Shown: piece by piece, positions 45,631-54,397 of the stretch | Layout: every line of letters starts with the position of its first letter | How positions within the stretch are numbered: position 1 is the first letter of the stretch | NCBI GenBank assembly: GCA_963721065.1 | Contig: CAVRHO010000002.1 | Span: forward strand, 310,001-374,000 | Reading direction: 5' to 3' | Source: CAWBLP01 sp963721065 | GTDB taxonomy: Bacteria; Pseudomonadota; Alphaproteobacteria; Acetobacterales; Acetobacteraceae | DNA: 64,000 nucleotides | Program-made: the position numbers and the translations under genes | The notes under the pieces: generated by a model | Seen by the model: only the letters and a program-made list of their open reading frames with translations | Databases searched by the model: none | What the model was told of the DNA's origin: nothing

Positions 45631-46251
45631 GGTGGGTTTTCGTGGTGCGGGCGATCGCGGAGCAGTTTGCAGGCGGACTGGTGTCATCAGCCGCATGGCG
45701 ATGCGGGCGGGCAGCCGGGAGCGACGCCGGAACGCGCCGGGGCAACTGCCCCTCGGCACCGGGCATGATCGTGGGGCATGATCGTGGGTTCGTTACATCT
45801 TGCCATGCAAACAGACCAGGCGTTGCCATGCAAACAGACCAGCCGTCATTTCGCTCGTCCACAGCAACGGGACCCTGGCCTACCGTGAGCGTATTGGCAG
45901 CGTCCTCGCAGCCGGGCTAGATTACAGGCGTCTGCTTGTTCGGAATATGTGAACAGACTGAAGCTCTACGGATACGTCTGGTGCCGTCACGACGTCAGGC
46001 CCACGCCGGGTTGCGAACGCGGGGCAGACCAGGCGATCACGCCCAGTTGCGGGCGGCGCTGACGGGGCCATTCCTGGGCCGGCCACGCCTGCGGTCCTGA
46101 CACCCGGCGAGGGCGGCTCCGGCCAGCCGACAGCGCACGCGGCGTCGCCGGCCGCCAGTCATGGCCCGGGTTCCGGGCCGTCCAGCCCGCGCCACGGGAA
46201 CCGGCGCGTCCGGGCGACGATCCGGTATGGAACAACGACAGGAGAGACTGC
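45631..46251 (+). other. 621-base intergenic gap
   Basis: No gene with a supportable start was found. The gap holds a short duplication around 45763-45788 (gggcatgatcgtg twice) and the 23-bp duplication at 45800-45845. The last 30 bases contain the MscS ribosome-binding site (GGAGAG). Stretches near 45940-46000 are less GC-rich. Confidence 0.5.
45800..45845 (+). repeat. 23-bp tandem duplication
   Basis: Two adjacent copies of ttgccatgcaaacagaccag plus three bases differ at one position near the end. Confidence 0.8.
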
Positions 46252-47370
46252 ATGGACCACGCGGTGGCGACCGCCATTGCCTTCTGGAAGGCGCATTGGG
46301 GAATGGTGATCAGCGTGGGCCTGGCCATCCTGCTGGGGATCGCCGGCACCGCGCTGATCCGCGGCATCGGCCGGCTGATCGCGGGCTGGTCGAGCCGGCA
46401 TGACCTTCCCGTCCGTGCCCAGGTGTTTGGGGCGTTGATTTCACCGGCGGTCGCCATCGTCTGGGGTGTTTCGCTCTATTTCGTCGGCCTGGCGCTGGCC
46501 GGGCCGTTCGAGTTGGTGGCCGTGGAAACGGTCCTGCCCGTCCTGCTGCAGGTTTTCGTGCTGCTGATGGTCGCCTGGATGGGGCTGCGGATCACCCGGG
46601 TGGTGGAGCGGGGCTACCCCACGCACGTCCTCAGCAAACAAGGCCGCGCGCCGGATCCGATGCTGGTTGACGCGCTGGCCAAGATCACCCGGATCCTGAT
46701 CTTCACGGTGATCGGCCTGATGATCCTGCGGGTGCTGAATTTCTCGATCGCCAGCCTGCTGGCCTTCGGCGGCGTCGCCGGCATCGCCGTCGGCTTCGCC
46801 GCCCAGGGCGTGACGGCCAACCTGTTTGGCGCGCTGGTCGTCTATCTGGATCAGCCGTTCAAGGTGGGGGAGTGGATCGTGCTGCCGGCGCAGAATGTGT
46901 TCGGCACGGTCGAGCATATCGGCTGGCGCACCACCATGCTGCGCGGCTTCGATACGCGGCCGTATTACGTGCCCAACCAGATCTTCAACACCAGCGTGGT
47001 GCAGACGCCGCCGCGGATGCAGGCGCGGCGGATCAACGAGACGATCTCCATCCGCTATGCCGACTTCTCCAAACTGGCGGACATCGTCGAGGAATGCCGC
47101 CAGCATGTCGCCAAGCACCCCGACATCGATCATTCGCAGAGCGAGTTGGTGTATTTCTCGAAATACGGCAATCACGCGCTGGAGATCATGGTCTATTGCT
47201 TCGCGCGGACGCTGGTGTGGAAGGATTCGCTGGCCATCCAGGAGCGGCTGCTGATCGAGTTGGGGGACATCGTGCATCGCCACGGGGCGCAACTCGCGGT
47301 GCCGATCTCGCAGGTGGAGATCACGTCGAACCGGGAGAAGGAGTTTGCGCTGGCGGGGGCCGAGCGTTGA
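46252..47370 (+). CDS. mechanosensitive ion channel family protein (MscS type)
   Basis: The 372-residue protein has about four N-terminal membrane helices and then the MscS core: the pore helix SIASLLAFGGVAGIAVGFAAQGVTANLFGALVVYLDQPFKVGEWI, with the Gly/Ala-rich packing pattern, and the beta domain (GTVEHIGWRTTMLRGFDTRPYYVPNQIFNTSVV). It should open upon membrane tension and release solutes after osmotic downshock. It is slightly longer than E. coli MscS (286) through extra N-terminal helices. It is a single gene flanked by repeat-rich gaps. Confidence 0.92.
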   Translation: MDHAVATAIAFWKAHWGMVISVGLAILLGIAGTALIRGIGRLIAGWSSRHDLPVRAQVFGALISPAVAIVWGVSLYFVGLALAGPFELVAVETVLPVLLQVFVLLMVAWMGLRITRVVERGYPTHVLSKQGRAPDPMLVDALAKITRILIFTVIGLMILRVLNFSIASLLAFGGVAGIAVGFAAQGVTANLFGALVVYLDQPFKVGEWIVLPAQNVFGTVEHIGWRTTMLRGFDTRPYYVPNQIFNTSVVQTPPRMQARRINETISIRYADFSKLADIVEECRQHVAKHPDIDHSQSELVYFSKYGNHALEIMVYCFARTLVWKDSLAIQERLLIELGDIVHRHGAQLAVPISQVEITSNREKEFALAGAER

Positions 47371-47477
47371 GAACGCCGCGGCGGTGTGGCGGCGTTTGGC
47401 GCTGCCGACTTGCGCACCATGTCGTGGCCGGCGAAGGACAGACGCGCTGAAGTAGGCGCGCAGGCCTCGTTGAATGC

Positions 47478-47583
47478 GTCATGGCCGGGCCTGACCCGGC
47501 CATCTACCCCGGAACGATCGGGCCGGCGTGCACGGGAACGCGCCTGGACGGGGGTAGATGGCCGGGTCAAGCCCGGCCATGAC
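47478..47583 (+). repeat. head-to-head palindromic element, family A copy 2
   Basis: Two near-perfect modules (atggccgggcctgacccggccat and its facing partner) lie 55 bases apart, with the conserved ccggaacgatcgggc stretch inside. It lies 108 bases after the MscS gene. Confidence 0.8.
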
Positions 47584-47676
47584 ACGGAAGAGCGCCGCCG
47601 ACACGGAAGAGCGCCGCCGACACGGATAGAGCGCCGCCGACACGGAAGCGCACCGCCGACACGGAAGCGCGCCGCG
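47582..47676 (+). repeat. tandem array, five units of 18-20 bp
   Basis: Units of the form cacggaagagcgccgccga repeat five times. The array begins at the last bases of the family-A element and ends 11 bases before the MITE-like copy B, so three repeat types sit side by side. Confidence 0.85.
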
Positions 47677-47687
47677 GTCCCGGCCGC

Positions 47688-47865
47688 TTATACCAGCCCG
47701 CATAACCTTTGACACACGGCGAGCCCTTCGGCGTCATGGCCCGCGCAGGCGGGCCATCCACGTCTTTTCGTCGCTGCCATCAACAAAAGTCGTGGATGGC
47801 CGGCCTTCGCCGACCATGACGGTGGGTTGCCGACCAACGGTCAAGCGATACGCGGGCTGGTATTA
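47688..47865 (+). mobile_element. MITE-like element, copy B (178 bp)
   Basis: The inverted ends are ttataccagcccgc on the left and, complementing the right, taataccagcccgc; similarity continues for about 30 bases. The interior carries the same two hairpin modules as 16754-16930. The right end supplies the TAA stop of the dehydrogenase gene at 47863-47865. Confidence 0.75.
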
Positions 47866-48894
47866 CGCACTCGGATCGATCAGCACCTTCGCGTTCGGGT
47901 TGGGCCGGCGCAGGCTTTCGAACATCTCCGGCAACTGGGCGAACCCGACCACCTGGGTGATCAGCGGGGCGGCGTCGATCCGGCCAGAGGACAGCATGTC
48001 CAGCACCAGCGCGAACTCCTCCCGCGTGTAGCCGAGCACGAACTGGATGTTGAGTTCCTTGCGCAACGCGATGCGCGGGACGAACGCGTCTTCCTGCCGG
48101 CAGGCGCCGACCACCACCACGCGTCCGTGCAGCGGGGCGATGTCGATGCACTGGCGCAGCAGGCCGGGGACGCCGACGCACTCGAACACCACGTCCGGGG
48201 CGGCGCCGCTGATCCGGGCGAAGGCGGGGCCGGGCGGTTCCGCGGCGGGGTCCAGCGTCGCGGTGGCGCCCAGGGACGCGGCCCGGTCGCGACGGTGCGC
48301 GTCCAGTTCGCTGATCACCACATGCCGCGCACCGGCGGCGCGGGCGAACAGCAGCGTGGCCAGGCCGATCGGGCCGGCGCCGATCACCAGCACCCGCGCA
48401 CCCAGCAGGTTGCCGGCCATGCGCACCGCGTGGGCGCCCACCGCCAGAGGCTCGGTCAGCGCGGCCGAGCGCAGGTCCAGCCCGTCCGGGATGCGCAGCG
48501 CGTTGTGCGCCGGGATGCGCACATACTCCGCGTAGGCGCCGGGCGCGCCGCCGGCCAGGCCGATCACCTGGGTGCGCGGGCACAGGATACCGAGGCGGTC
48601 GCGGCAGCCGCCCAGCGGCCGGCACTCGTCGCACTCGCGTAGCGGCAGCGCCACCACGCGGTCGCCGCGCTGCCACTCATCCGCGCCGGATTCCACCACC
48701 TCGCCGCAGAATTCGTGGCCGAGCACGGTGCCGGGATCGAGGGGCTGGGTGCTCTTTTCGGTGGCGTGGAGGTCACTGCCGCAGATGCCGCAGTACGCGA
48801 CACGCAGTACCAGTTCGCCGGTATGCGCTGTTGGCGTCTGACGATCTTCGATCGCCAGCGGGGTCCCTTCGCGCTGGAAGACCGCGGCGCGCAT
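47863..48894 (-). CDS. zinc-dependent alcohol dehydrogenase (medium-chain family)
   Basis: The 343-residue protein has catalytic-zinc residues Cys35 (YCGICGSDLH) and His60-Glu61 (GHEF), a structural-zinc loop (ECDECRPLGGC...C) and the nucleotide loop VIGAGPIGLA. It belongs to the threonine/sorbitol-dehydrogenase-like group of medium-chain dehydrogenases; the substrate is not certain. Its ATG shares one base with the stop of the upstream serine hydrolase (TGATG), so the two are coupled. The TAA stop is formed by the terminal repeat of the adjoining MITE-like element. Confidence 0.9.
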   Translation of the reverse strand: MRAAVFQREGTPLAIEDRQTPTAHTGELVLRVAYCGICGSDLHATEKSTQPLDPGTVLGHEFCGEVVESGADEWQRGDRVVALPLRECDECRPLGGCRDRLGILCPRTQVIGLAGGAPGAYAEYVRIPAHNALRIPDGLDLRSAALTEPLAVGAHAVRMAGNLLGARVLVIGAGPIGLATLLFARAAGARHVVISELDAHRRDRAASLGATATLDPAAEPPGPAFARISGAAPDVVFECVGVPGLLRQCIDIAPLHGRVVVVGACRQEDAFVPRIALRKELNIQFVLGYTREEFALVLDMLSSGRIDAAPLITQVVGFAQLPEMFESLRRPNPNAKVLIDPSA

Positions 48895-50006
48895 CAGTCG
48901 ATCGCCGCGTGTACGAGGTTGCTGATCCGGTCCATGCGGGCGGAATGCCACGGGTCGGGCACCACGTAGTTGCTCACGTAAGTGAACGACACGCCGCTGG
49001 TGGGATCGGCCCAGGAATACGACGAGCCGACGCCGCCGTGGCCGAAAGTCTGCGGCGCGGCGATGGCGCCCAGGCCGCGGATGCGGTCGCTCTCGCCACG
49101 CACATGCGGGCCCAGGCCGCGGTGCATCGGGATGCCGGCCATGTAGTCGTCGCCGCGCTCCCCGGTGTGGTTGCGCGCGACATAGGCGAGCATCCGCGGC
49201 GACAGCAGCCGCACATCGCCCAGCCGGCCGCCGGCGCACAGCATCTGGTAGAACGCCACCATGCCGCGCGCCGTGGCGAACCCGCCGCCGCTGGGCAGGC
49301 CGGCGGCGCGGAACTCGGCCGAGTTGTCACGCGGCTCCGGCGCATAGGTGTCGGCGCAGCGGTTCTGCGCCTGGGTGGGGACGCCGACGAAGATGTCCTC
49401 GGCCAGGCCGAGCGGCTCGATGACGCGCTCGCGGATGGCGTCGCGATAGTCCTGGCCGGTGACCGCCTCGATCACCATCGCCTGTACCAGGTGCGCGGCG
49501 CGCGGGTGGTATTGCATGCGCGTGCCCGGGGTCCAGTCGAGCGAGAAGTCGCACACCTCCGCCCGCATGCGGGCGTGGTCGGTCCAGCTTGCTCGGCTGA
49601 CATCGCCGCTGGGGAAGCCGCCCTGGTGCGTCATCACCTGGTGCAGCGTGATGTCCGCCTTGCCGCGGGCGCCGAACTCCGGAAGGTAGTCGGTGACCTT
49701 GTCCATGAAGGACACCTTGCCTTCCTCCACCAGCGTCCACACCGCGGCGCTGGTCAGCACCTTGGTCTGGCTGAACAGCAGGAACAGCGTTTCGTTGGTG
49801 GCGGGCTGGCGGGTGCCCTCGGTGCGGGCGTCGCCATAGGTGCGGTAGAGCGCCAGCTTGCCGTGGCGGGCCAGCGCGATCTGTGCGCCCGGGTAGCGGC
49901 CTTCCTCGATATGGGTGCGGATCAGGCGGTCCAGATGCTCCAGCGGCTTCGGTGCGAAGCCCAGGCTGGCGGGGTCGCTGGACGGCAACGGATAGTCGCT
50001 GGGCAT
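48894..50006 (-). CDS. beta-lactamase family serine hydrolase
   Basis: The 370-residue protein has the class-C/esterase SxxK motif in FSQTK (Ser79, Lys82), a Tyr in the MQYHPRA stretch (the YxN-like position) and the C-terminal HGG of TFGHGGVGSSYSW. This is the EstB/penicillin-binding fold used by esterases, D-aminopeptidases and 6-aminohexanoate-type hydrolases; true beta-lactamase activity is not implied. There is no signal peptide, so it is probably cytoplasmic, favouring ester hydrolysis. GGAGG precedes the ATG. Coupled to the alcohol dehydrogenase, it could release an alcohol that the next enzyme oxidises (inference). Confidence 0.88.
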   Translation of the reverse strand: MPSDYPLPSSDPASLGFAPKPLEHLDRLIRTHIEEGRYPGAQIALARHGKLALYRTYGDARTEGTRQPATNETLFLLFSQTKVLTSAAVWTLVEEGKVSFMDKVTDYLPEFGARGKADITLHQVMTHQGGFPSGDVSRASWTDHARMRAEVCDFSLDWTPGTRMQYHPRAAHLVQAMVIEAVTGQDYRDAIRERVIEPLGLAEDIFVGVPTQAQNRCADTYAPEPRDNSAEFRAAGLPSGGGFATARGMVAFYQMLCAGGRLGDVRLLSPRMLAYVARNHTGERGDDYMAGIPMHRGLGPHVRGESDRIRGLGAIAAPQTFGHGGVGSSYSWADPTSGVSFTYVSNYVVPDPWHSARMDRISNLVHAAID

Positions 50007-50085
50007 GACGCTCCTCCGGGTGCGTGGTGTTGCGCGATGCTAGGCCGGATTGGCGGTGGGGCGCCACCGGGGCTGGGGTCTTCGG

Positions 50086-50299
50086 CGGATGAACACGGAT
50101 GCTGCGGAGCCGGCGGCACTGTCGGAGCGGATGGCCGGCTGCGCGTTCACCGCCGCGCACATGCCGGCCGCGATGTCTGGGGCAGGCCTGTCTGCCGCTG
50201 AGCATCGGTATCTCGCGCCCGGAGCGCCGACGCGTTGCCACTGACCTGCGAGGAGCACGCCGAAGCCGCCGTTCACCCCGCAGCATCCGTGTTCATCCG
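50086..50299 (+). repeat. 214-bp segment bounded by perfect 22-bp inverted repeats
   Basis: The sequence at 50086-50107 (starting cggatgaacacggatg) is the exact reverse complement of 50278-50299. Just past the right arm come three further short copies of ttcatccg-type repeats (to about 50322). No ORF inside is credible. It may be a small non-autonomous element or a large stem-loop. It lies in the 527-base gap upstream of the LLM gene. Confidence 0.6.
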
Positions 50300-50533
50300 G
50301 GTCTCATCCGCGTTCATCCGCGTAACTACTTCCTTCCAAGCGACACGCGCCCGAGCCCCACGGCGCGCTGGCACGCCATGGGCCTCGTCAGGACAGCGCG
50401 GGATTGAACCGCCCCGCTCCGCTGACCGCGACGTTCGGAGAGAATGCCCCCCAGGTTCCAGGCCGACTATGACTCACCGCGGAATTGCGCCATGAGTCGG
50501 GCTACCCGTGATGAAGACAGCAGGAGATCCGCC

Positions 50534-51398
50534 ATGCAGATTGGACGCCTGGGTGTTTGGTACTCGATGGACAAGCTGGGCACGCCCCAGCGCATCAAGG
50601 AGTTCGCCGGCTCGGTCGAGAAACTGGGCTACGATGTGTTGTGGTATCCCGAATCCATCGGCTTCGAATCCCTGTCGGTGGCCGGCTTCGCCCTCGGCCA
50701 AACCACGACCCTGAAGCTCGGTAGCTCCATCGCCAGCATCTATGCGCGCGATGCCTTCACCTCCCGCCGCGGTATGCTCTCTCTGCACCAGTTGTATGGG
50801 GAGCGGTTCATCCTCGGCCTGGGCGTCAGCCATCCGCCGATGGTGGAGAAGCTGCGCGGCCACCAGTACGAAAAGCCGGTGCCGGCGATGCGTGCCTATC
50901 TGGACGCCATGACCAGGGATCAGTCCGGCGCCGACTCCTGGCCTGTCGCCATTGCCGCGCTTGGGCCGCTGATGCTGAAGCTTTCGGCGGCCAGGACCCG
51001 CGGCGCGCTGCCCTACAACACCACGCCGCAACACACCGCGGAGGCGGCGAAGATCCTGGGCCCCGAGAAGTGGCTGGCGATCGAGCAGAAGGTTACGCTG
51101 GAAACCGATCCGGCGAAGGCGCGCGCAATGGGGCGCAAGGAGCTGGAGCGCTACATGCGGTTGGATAACTACCGCAACAACTGGCTGCGTATCGGATTCA
51201 CCGAGTTCCGACCTGGCGAATGGGGGGTCCGACCGGTTCATCGATGCCATGGTCCTGTGGGGTGACGCGGCGAAGGTGAAGCAGGGGCTGCGGGCGCATT
51301 TCACCGCCGGTGCCACGCACGTGGCGATCCAGCCGGTGCACGCGGAAGGCGATACCGCCGGCCGTGACGCGATCCTGCAGGCACTCGCGGATACCTGA
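50534..51398 (+). pseudogene. LLM-class flavin-dependent oxidoreductase, frameshifted by +1
   Basis: From ATG 50534 (CAGGAGA upstream) the protein reads as a luciferase-like monooxygenase of the F420-type subgroup: LGVWYSMDKLGTPQRIKEF, LGYDVLWYPESIG, LKLGSSIASIYARDAFTSRRG, YGERFILGLGVSHPPMVE. At 51208-51209 one extra C shifts the frame. The true C-terminus (DAMVLWGDAAKVKQGLRAHF... to a TGA at 51396-51398) continues in the next frame, for a 287-residue product. Whether it uses F420 or FMN cannot be seen. It is 29 bases upstream of the patatin gene. It is one of the seven +1 indels. Confidence 0.87.
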
Positions 51399-51427
51399 AG
51401 ACACGAAACCATCAGGGGGGAAACACA

Positions 51428-53167
51428 ATGCCGGTAAACACCCGGGCGCTGACGCCGGAAGAGATCAAGGCGCTGTTCGATTCACCTGGTGACGTGCCGC
51501 CCAATACCTTCGAGATCGGCCTGGTGCTGGGCGGCACCGTCTCGGCCGGGGCATACACCGCCGGCGCCATGGACTTCCTGATCGAGGCGCTGGACAACTG
51601 GACCCGGCAACGCGATGCCGGGGCCGCGGTGCCGCGCCACAAGGCGATCGTCCGGATCATCACCGGCACGTCGGGCGGCAGTGTGAACGCGGCCATCGCC
51701 GCCCGTGCTCTGGCCTTCGACTTCCCGCACGTCTCGCGCGGTACGCCGCCGGCCGATGCGACGCGCAATCCGTTCTATCAGACCTGGATTCACGGCCTGA
51801 ACCTGGACGCGATGCTGCAGACCGAGGATCTGGACGGCTCCGGCTCCTCGGCCGTGTCGCTGTTGAACGGTAAGGCGATCGACAAAGTAGCGGACGAGCT
51901 GATCCGTTTCAGCACCGACCGGCCGGCGCAGCGCAGTTGGCTCGCCAGGCCGCTGCGGGTGATGCTGACGATGACCAACCTGAACGGCATTCCCTACCGC
52001 ATCGATTTCGGCCAGGTGCCGATGCCGGGCGGTTCCATGGCCAACCTGCAGGAATGCTACGTCGATCACGCCGATCATGCGCGGTTCGCCATCGTCTATC
52101 CCAACCAGGCGTCGGGCGCGCCGCGACCGGACGAGATGGTGCTGAGCTTCGGCAACCAGCGACTGGAGCAGGCGATCGACTGGGCCAGTTTCGGCCAGTA
52201 CGCCTGCGGCAGCGCTGCGTTCCCCATCGGCTTCCCGCCGCGGCGCCTGACCCGCCCGTTGGAGCACTACCGGTACCGCGTGGTCGGCGTGCCGGTCGAT
52301 ACACCGGACGAACAACGCTGGCGGCCGCTGGTGCCGGACTGGGATGCGATCCAGACCTGGGCCGGCGGTGGCCTGCCGGACGACTACCAGTTCCTGGTGG
52401 TGGATGGTGGCGCCACCAACAACGAGCCGATCGAACTGGCCCGCACCGCGCTGGCCGGCGTCAGTGGCCGCAACCCGCGCAGCGGCGTGGACGCCAATCG
52501 CGGCGTCGTGCTGATCGACCCGTTTGCCGGGGCGGCCAAAATGGCGCCACCCGTGACACTGAAGCTGCCCGACCTGGTGGAATCGCTGGTCGGCGCGATG
52601 CTCCAGCAGACGCGCTACGACACCCGCGATCTGCTGCTCGCCGCGCAGCCCGACGTGTTCAGCCGGTTCATGATCACGGCCCTGCGTGAGAACCATATCG
52701 GCGATCCGGCGCTGGCCACCGCCGGGATGGGCGCCTTCATCGGCTTCGCCTGCGAAGCCTTCCGCCGCCACGACTATCTGCTCGGCCGCAAGAACTGCCA
52801 GGACTATCTGCGCAGCATGTTCGTGCTGCCGGAAAACAGCCCGGTATTCGCCGGTTGCCTCAATGGCGTGGCGCTGGACGACTACCGGGTGACCGACGAC
52901 ACCGGAACCTATCTGCCGATCATTCCGCTGGTCGGCGAATCCCGGATTCCCGAGACGCTCGACCCGTGGCCACGCGGGGCGCTGAATCCGGAGATCTACC
53001 GCGACCCGGTCGAGCACCGCTTCTCGCGGCTGCTGCATGAGGAGCTTGCCAGCGGCCCGCTGTCCAGCGTGCTGACCTGGCTGGTGACCAAGATCGGCCA
53101 GGACAAGGTATCGGACGCCCTGGTGACCGCGATGCAGGAGGCGCTGACCACGTGGAAGCTGGTGTGA
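51428..53167 (+). CDS. patatin-like phospholipase family protein
   Basis: The 579-residue protein has the glycine-rich oxyanion segment GLVLGGTVSAGAYTAG (31-46), the nucleophile motif GTSGG (Ser82) and the catalytic dyad Asp in VVDGGA (Asp326). It is far longer than simple patatins. The large insert between Ser and Asp and the C-terminal 250 residues resemble the group of long bacterial patatin-like proteins of unknown substrate. No signal peptide is seen. GGGGGAAAC precedes the ATG. It probably hydrolyses lipid acyl esters at the membrane (family knowledge). The stop overlaps the start of a degenerate repeat element. Confidence 0.88.
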   Translation: MPVNTRALTPEEIKALFDSPGDVPPNTFEIGLVLGGTVSAGAYTAGAMDFLIEALDNWTRQRDAGAAVPRHKAIVRIITGTSGGSVNAAIAARALAFDFPHVSRGTPPADATRNPFYQTWIHGLNLDAMLQTEDLDGSGSSAVSLLNGKAIDKVADELIRFSTDRPAQRSWLARPLRVMLTMTNLNGIPYRIDFGQVPMPGGSMANLQECYVDHADHARFAIVYPNQASGAPRPDEMVLSFGNQRLEQAIDWASFGQYACGSAAFPIGFPPRRLTRPLEHYRYRVVGVPVDTPDEQRWRPLVPDWDAIQTWAGGGLPDDYQFLVVDGGATNNEPIELARTALAGVSGRNPRSGVDANRGVVLIDPFAGAAKMAPPVTLKLPDLVESLVGAMLQQTRYDTRDLLLAAQPDVFSRFMITALRENHIGDPALATAGMGAFIGFACEAFRRHDYLLGRKNCQDYLRSMFVLPENSPVFAGCLNGVALDDYRVTDDTGTYLPIIPLVGESRIPETLDPWPRGALNPEIYRDPVEHRFSRLLHEELASGPLSSVLTWLVTKIGQDKVSDALVTAMQEALTTWKLV

Positions 53168-53290
53168 TTACCAACCAGTGCAGCGTTTGACCGTTGGCCC
53201 GGCCACGCGCCGGCGTGGCTGGCCGTTCACGACTTTGCGGTCAGTGGCGACGCAATGACGTAGATGGTCGGGCTTCGCCGGCCGCGACGA
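53165..53290 (+). repeat. degenerate MITE-like element, copy C (one end recognisable)
   Basis: Beginning at the patatin TGA, the sequence ttaccaaccagtgcagcg and then tttgaccgttgg matches the terminal repeat of copy B (taataccagcccgc...ttgaccgttgg). A family-B module follows at 53260-53288. The opposite terminal repeat is not seen. Confidence 0.5.
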
Positions 53291-53377
53291 TGCGGGCATC
53301 GCATCGGGCATCCTCCGTCGGCATCGGAGCATAAGACGGGGGCCGGCCTGTCATCCGCCAGGCCGGCCGGTCGAACA

Positions 53378-54109
53378 CTACACCACTGGCTGCGCCACCT
53401 GCAGCTCGCCCAGATACGCCTCGCGGATCATCGGATTGCGCCGCAGTTCCTCCGCGGTGCCGGACAGCACCACCTGGCCGGTCTGCAGCACGTAGGCGCG
53501 ATGGGCGACCAGCAGAGCCATGTTGGCATTCTGCTCCACCATGAAGATGGTGGTGCCCTGGCGGTTGATCTCCTGGATGATGTCGAACACCTGCTCGACG
53601 AAAAGCGGCGACAGGCCCATGGATGGCTCGTCCATGCACAGCAGCCGCGGCCGCGCCATCAGCGCCCGGCCAATGGCCACCATCTGTTGCTCGCCGCCGG
53701 ACAGCGTGCCGGCGATCTGGTTGCGGCGTTCCTTGACGCGCGGGAACAGCGTGTAAACGCGCTCCAGGTCCTGGTCGAAGTCGGCGCCGCGCGGCCGCAG
53801 GTAGGCGCCCATCTCCAGGTTTTCGAACACCGTCATGCGCGGGAACAGGCGGCGCGCTTCCAGCACCGGCGCAATGCCGCGGCGGACGCGTTCCGCGGTG
53901 GGCATCCTGTCGATGGCCTGGCCTTCGAAGATGACCGAGCCGCGGGTGGGGCGCACCACGCCCATGATGGTCTTCATGGTGGTGGACTTGCCGCAGGCGT
54001 TGCCGCCGAGCAGGGCGATGATCTCGCCCTTCTCGATGGTGTAGTTGACCTTCTTCAGGACGTGCAGATCGCCGTAGTAGGTATCGACGTCCTTGAATTC
54101 CAGCAGCAT
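53378..54109 (-). CDS. livF: branched-chain amino-acid type ABC transporter ATP-binding protein LivF
   Basis: The 243-residue ATPase has Walker A GGNACGKST (35-43), signature LSGGE (136-140) and Walker B LLCMDEP (156-162), with the LivF-type C-terminus (VEQNANMALLVAHRAYVLQTG). The Walker A differs from the usual GxNGAGKST by Ala-Cys in place of Gly-Ala, but the lysine and Ser/Thr remain. ATG 54109 begins MLLEFKDV. It lies 288 bases after the fused LivM-LivG gene, the gap holding a family-A palindrome. Partner of LivG in the ATPase dimer. Confidence 0.93.
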   Translation of the reverse strand: MLLEFKDVDTYYGDLHVLKKVNYTIEKGEIIALLGGNACGKSTTMKTIMGVVRPTRGSVIFEGQAIDRMPTAERVRRGIAPVLEARRLFPRMTVFENLEMGAYLRPRGADFDQDLERVYTLFPRVKERRNQIAGTLSGGEQQMVAIGRALMARPRLLCMDEPSMGLSPLFVEQVFDIIQEINRQGTTIFMVEQNANMALLVAHRAYVLQTGQVVLSGTAEELRRNPMIREAYLGELQVAQPVV

Positions 54110-54245
54110 GGCAGTGGGTCTTTCAGGCGGTCGCGGGCAGGGGGGCGGCACCGGTGGCGCATGCCGGCGCGTAACGCGCGCCTGTCGTGCGCGGAGAAAC
54201 GCGTCGGCTGCCGGCGTTCGAGACGGTCATGCAATCGCTTCGGTC

Positions 54246-54344
54246 GTCATGGCCGGGCTTGACCCGGCCATCTACCCGGGATGATCGGGCATTCTCTGGG
54301 CCCCGGGCGCTCGGGGGTGGATGCCCGGCTCGTGCCTGGCCATG
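54246..54344 (+). repeat. head-to-head palindromic element, family A copy 3
   Basis: The left module is perfect (atggccgggcttgacccggccat) and the right module is degenerate; the central gatcgggc is conserved. It sits between livF and livMG, inside what is otherwise one transport operon. Confidence 0.75.
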
Positions 54345-54397
54345 GCCGGCCGGGGGCTGCCTGACAACCATCCTGGCCGGCCGTGACAGGCGAGCGA

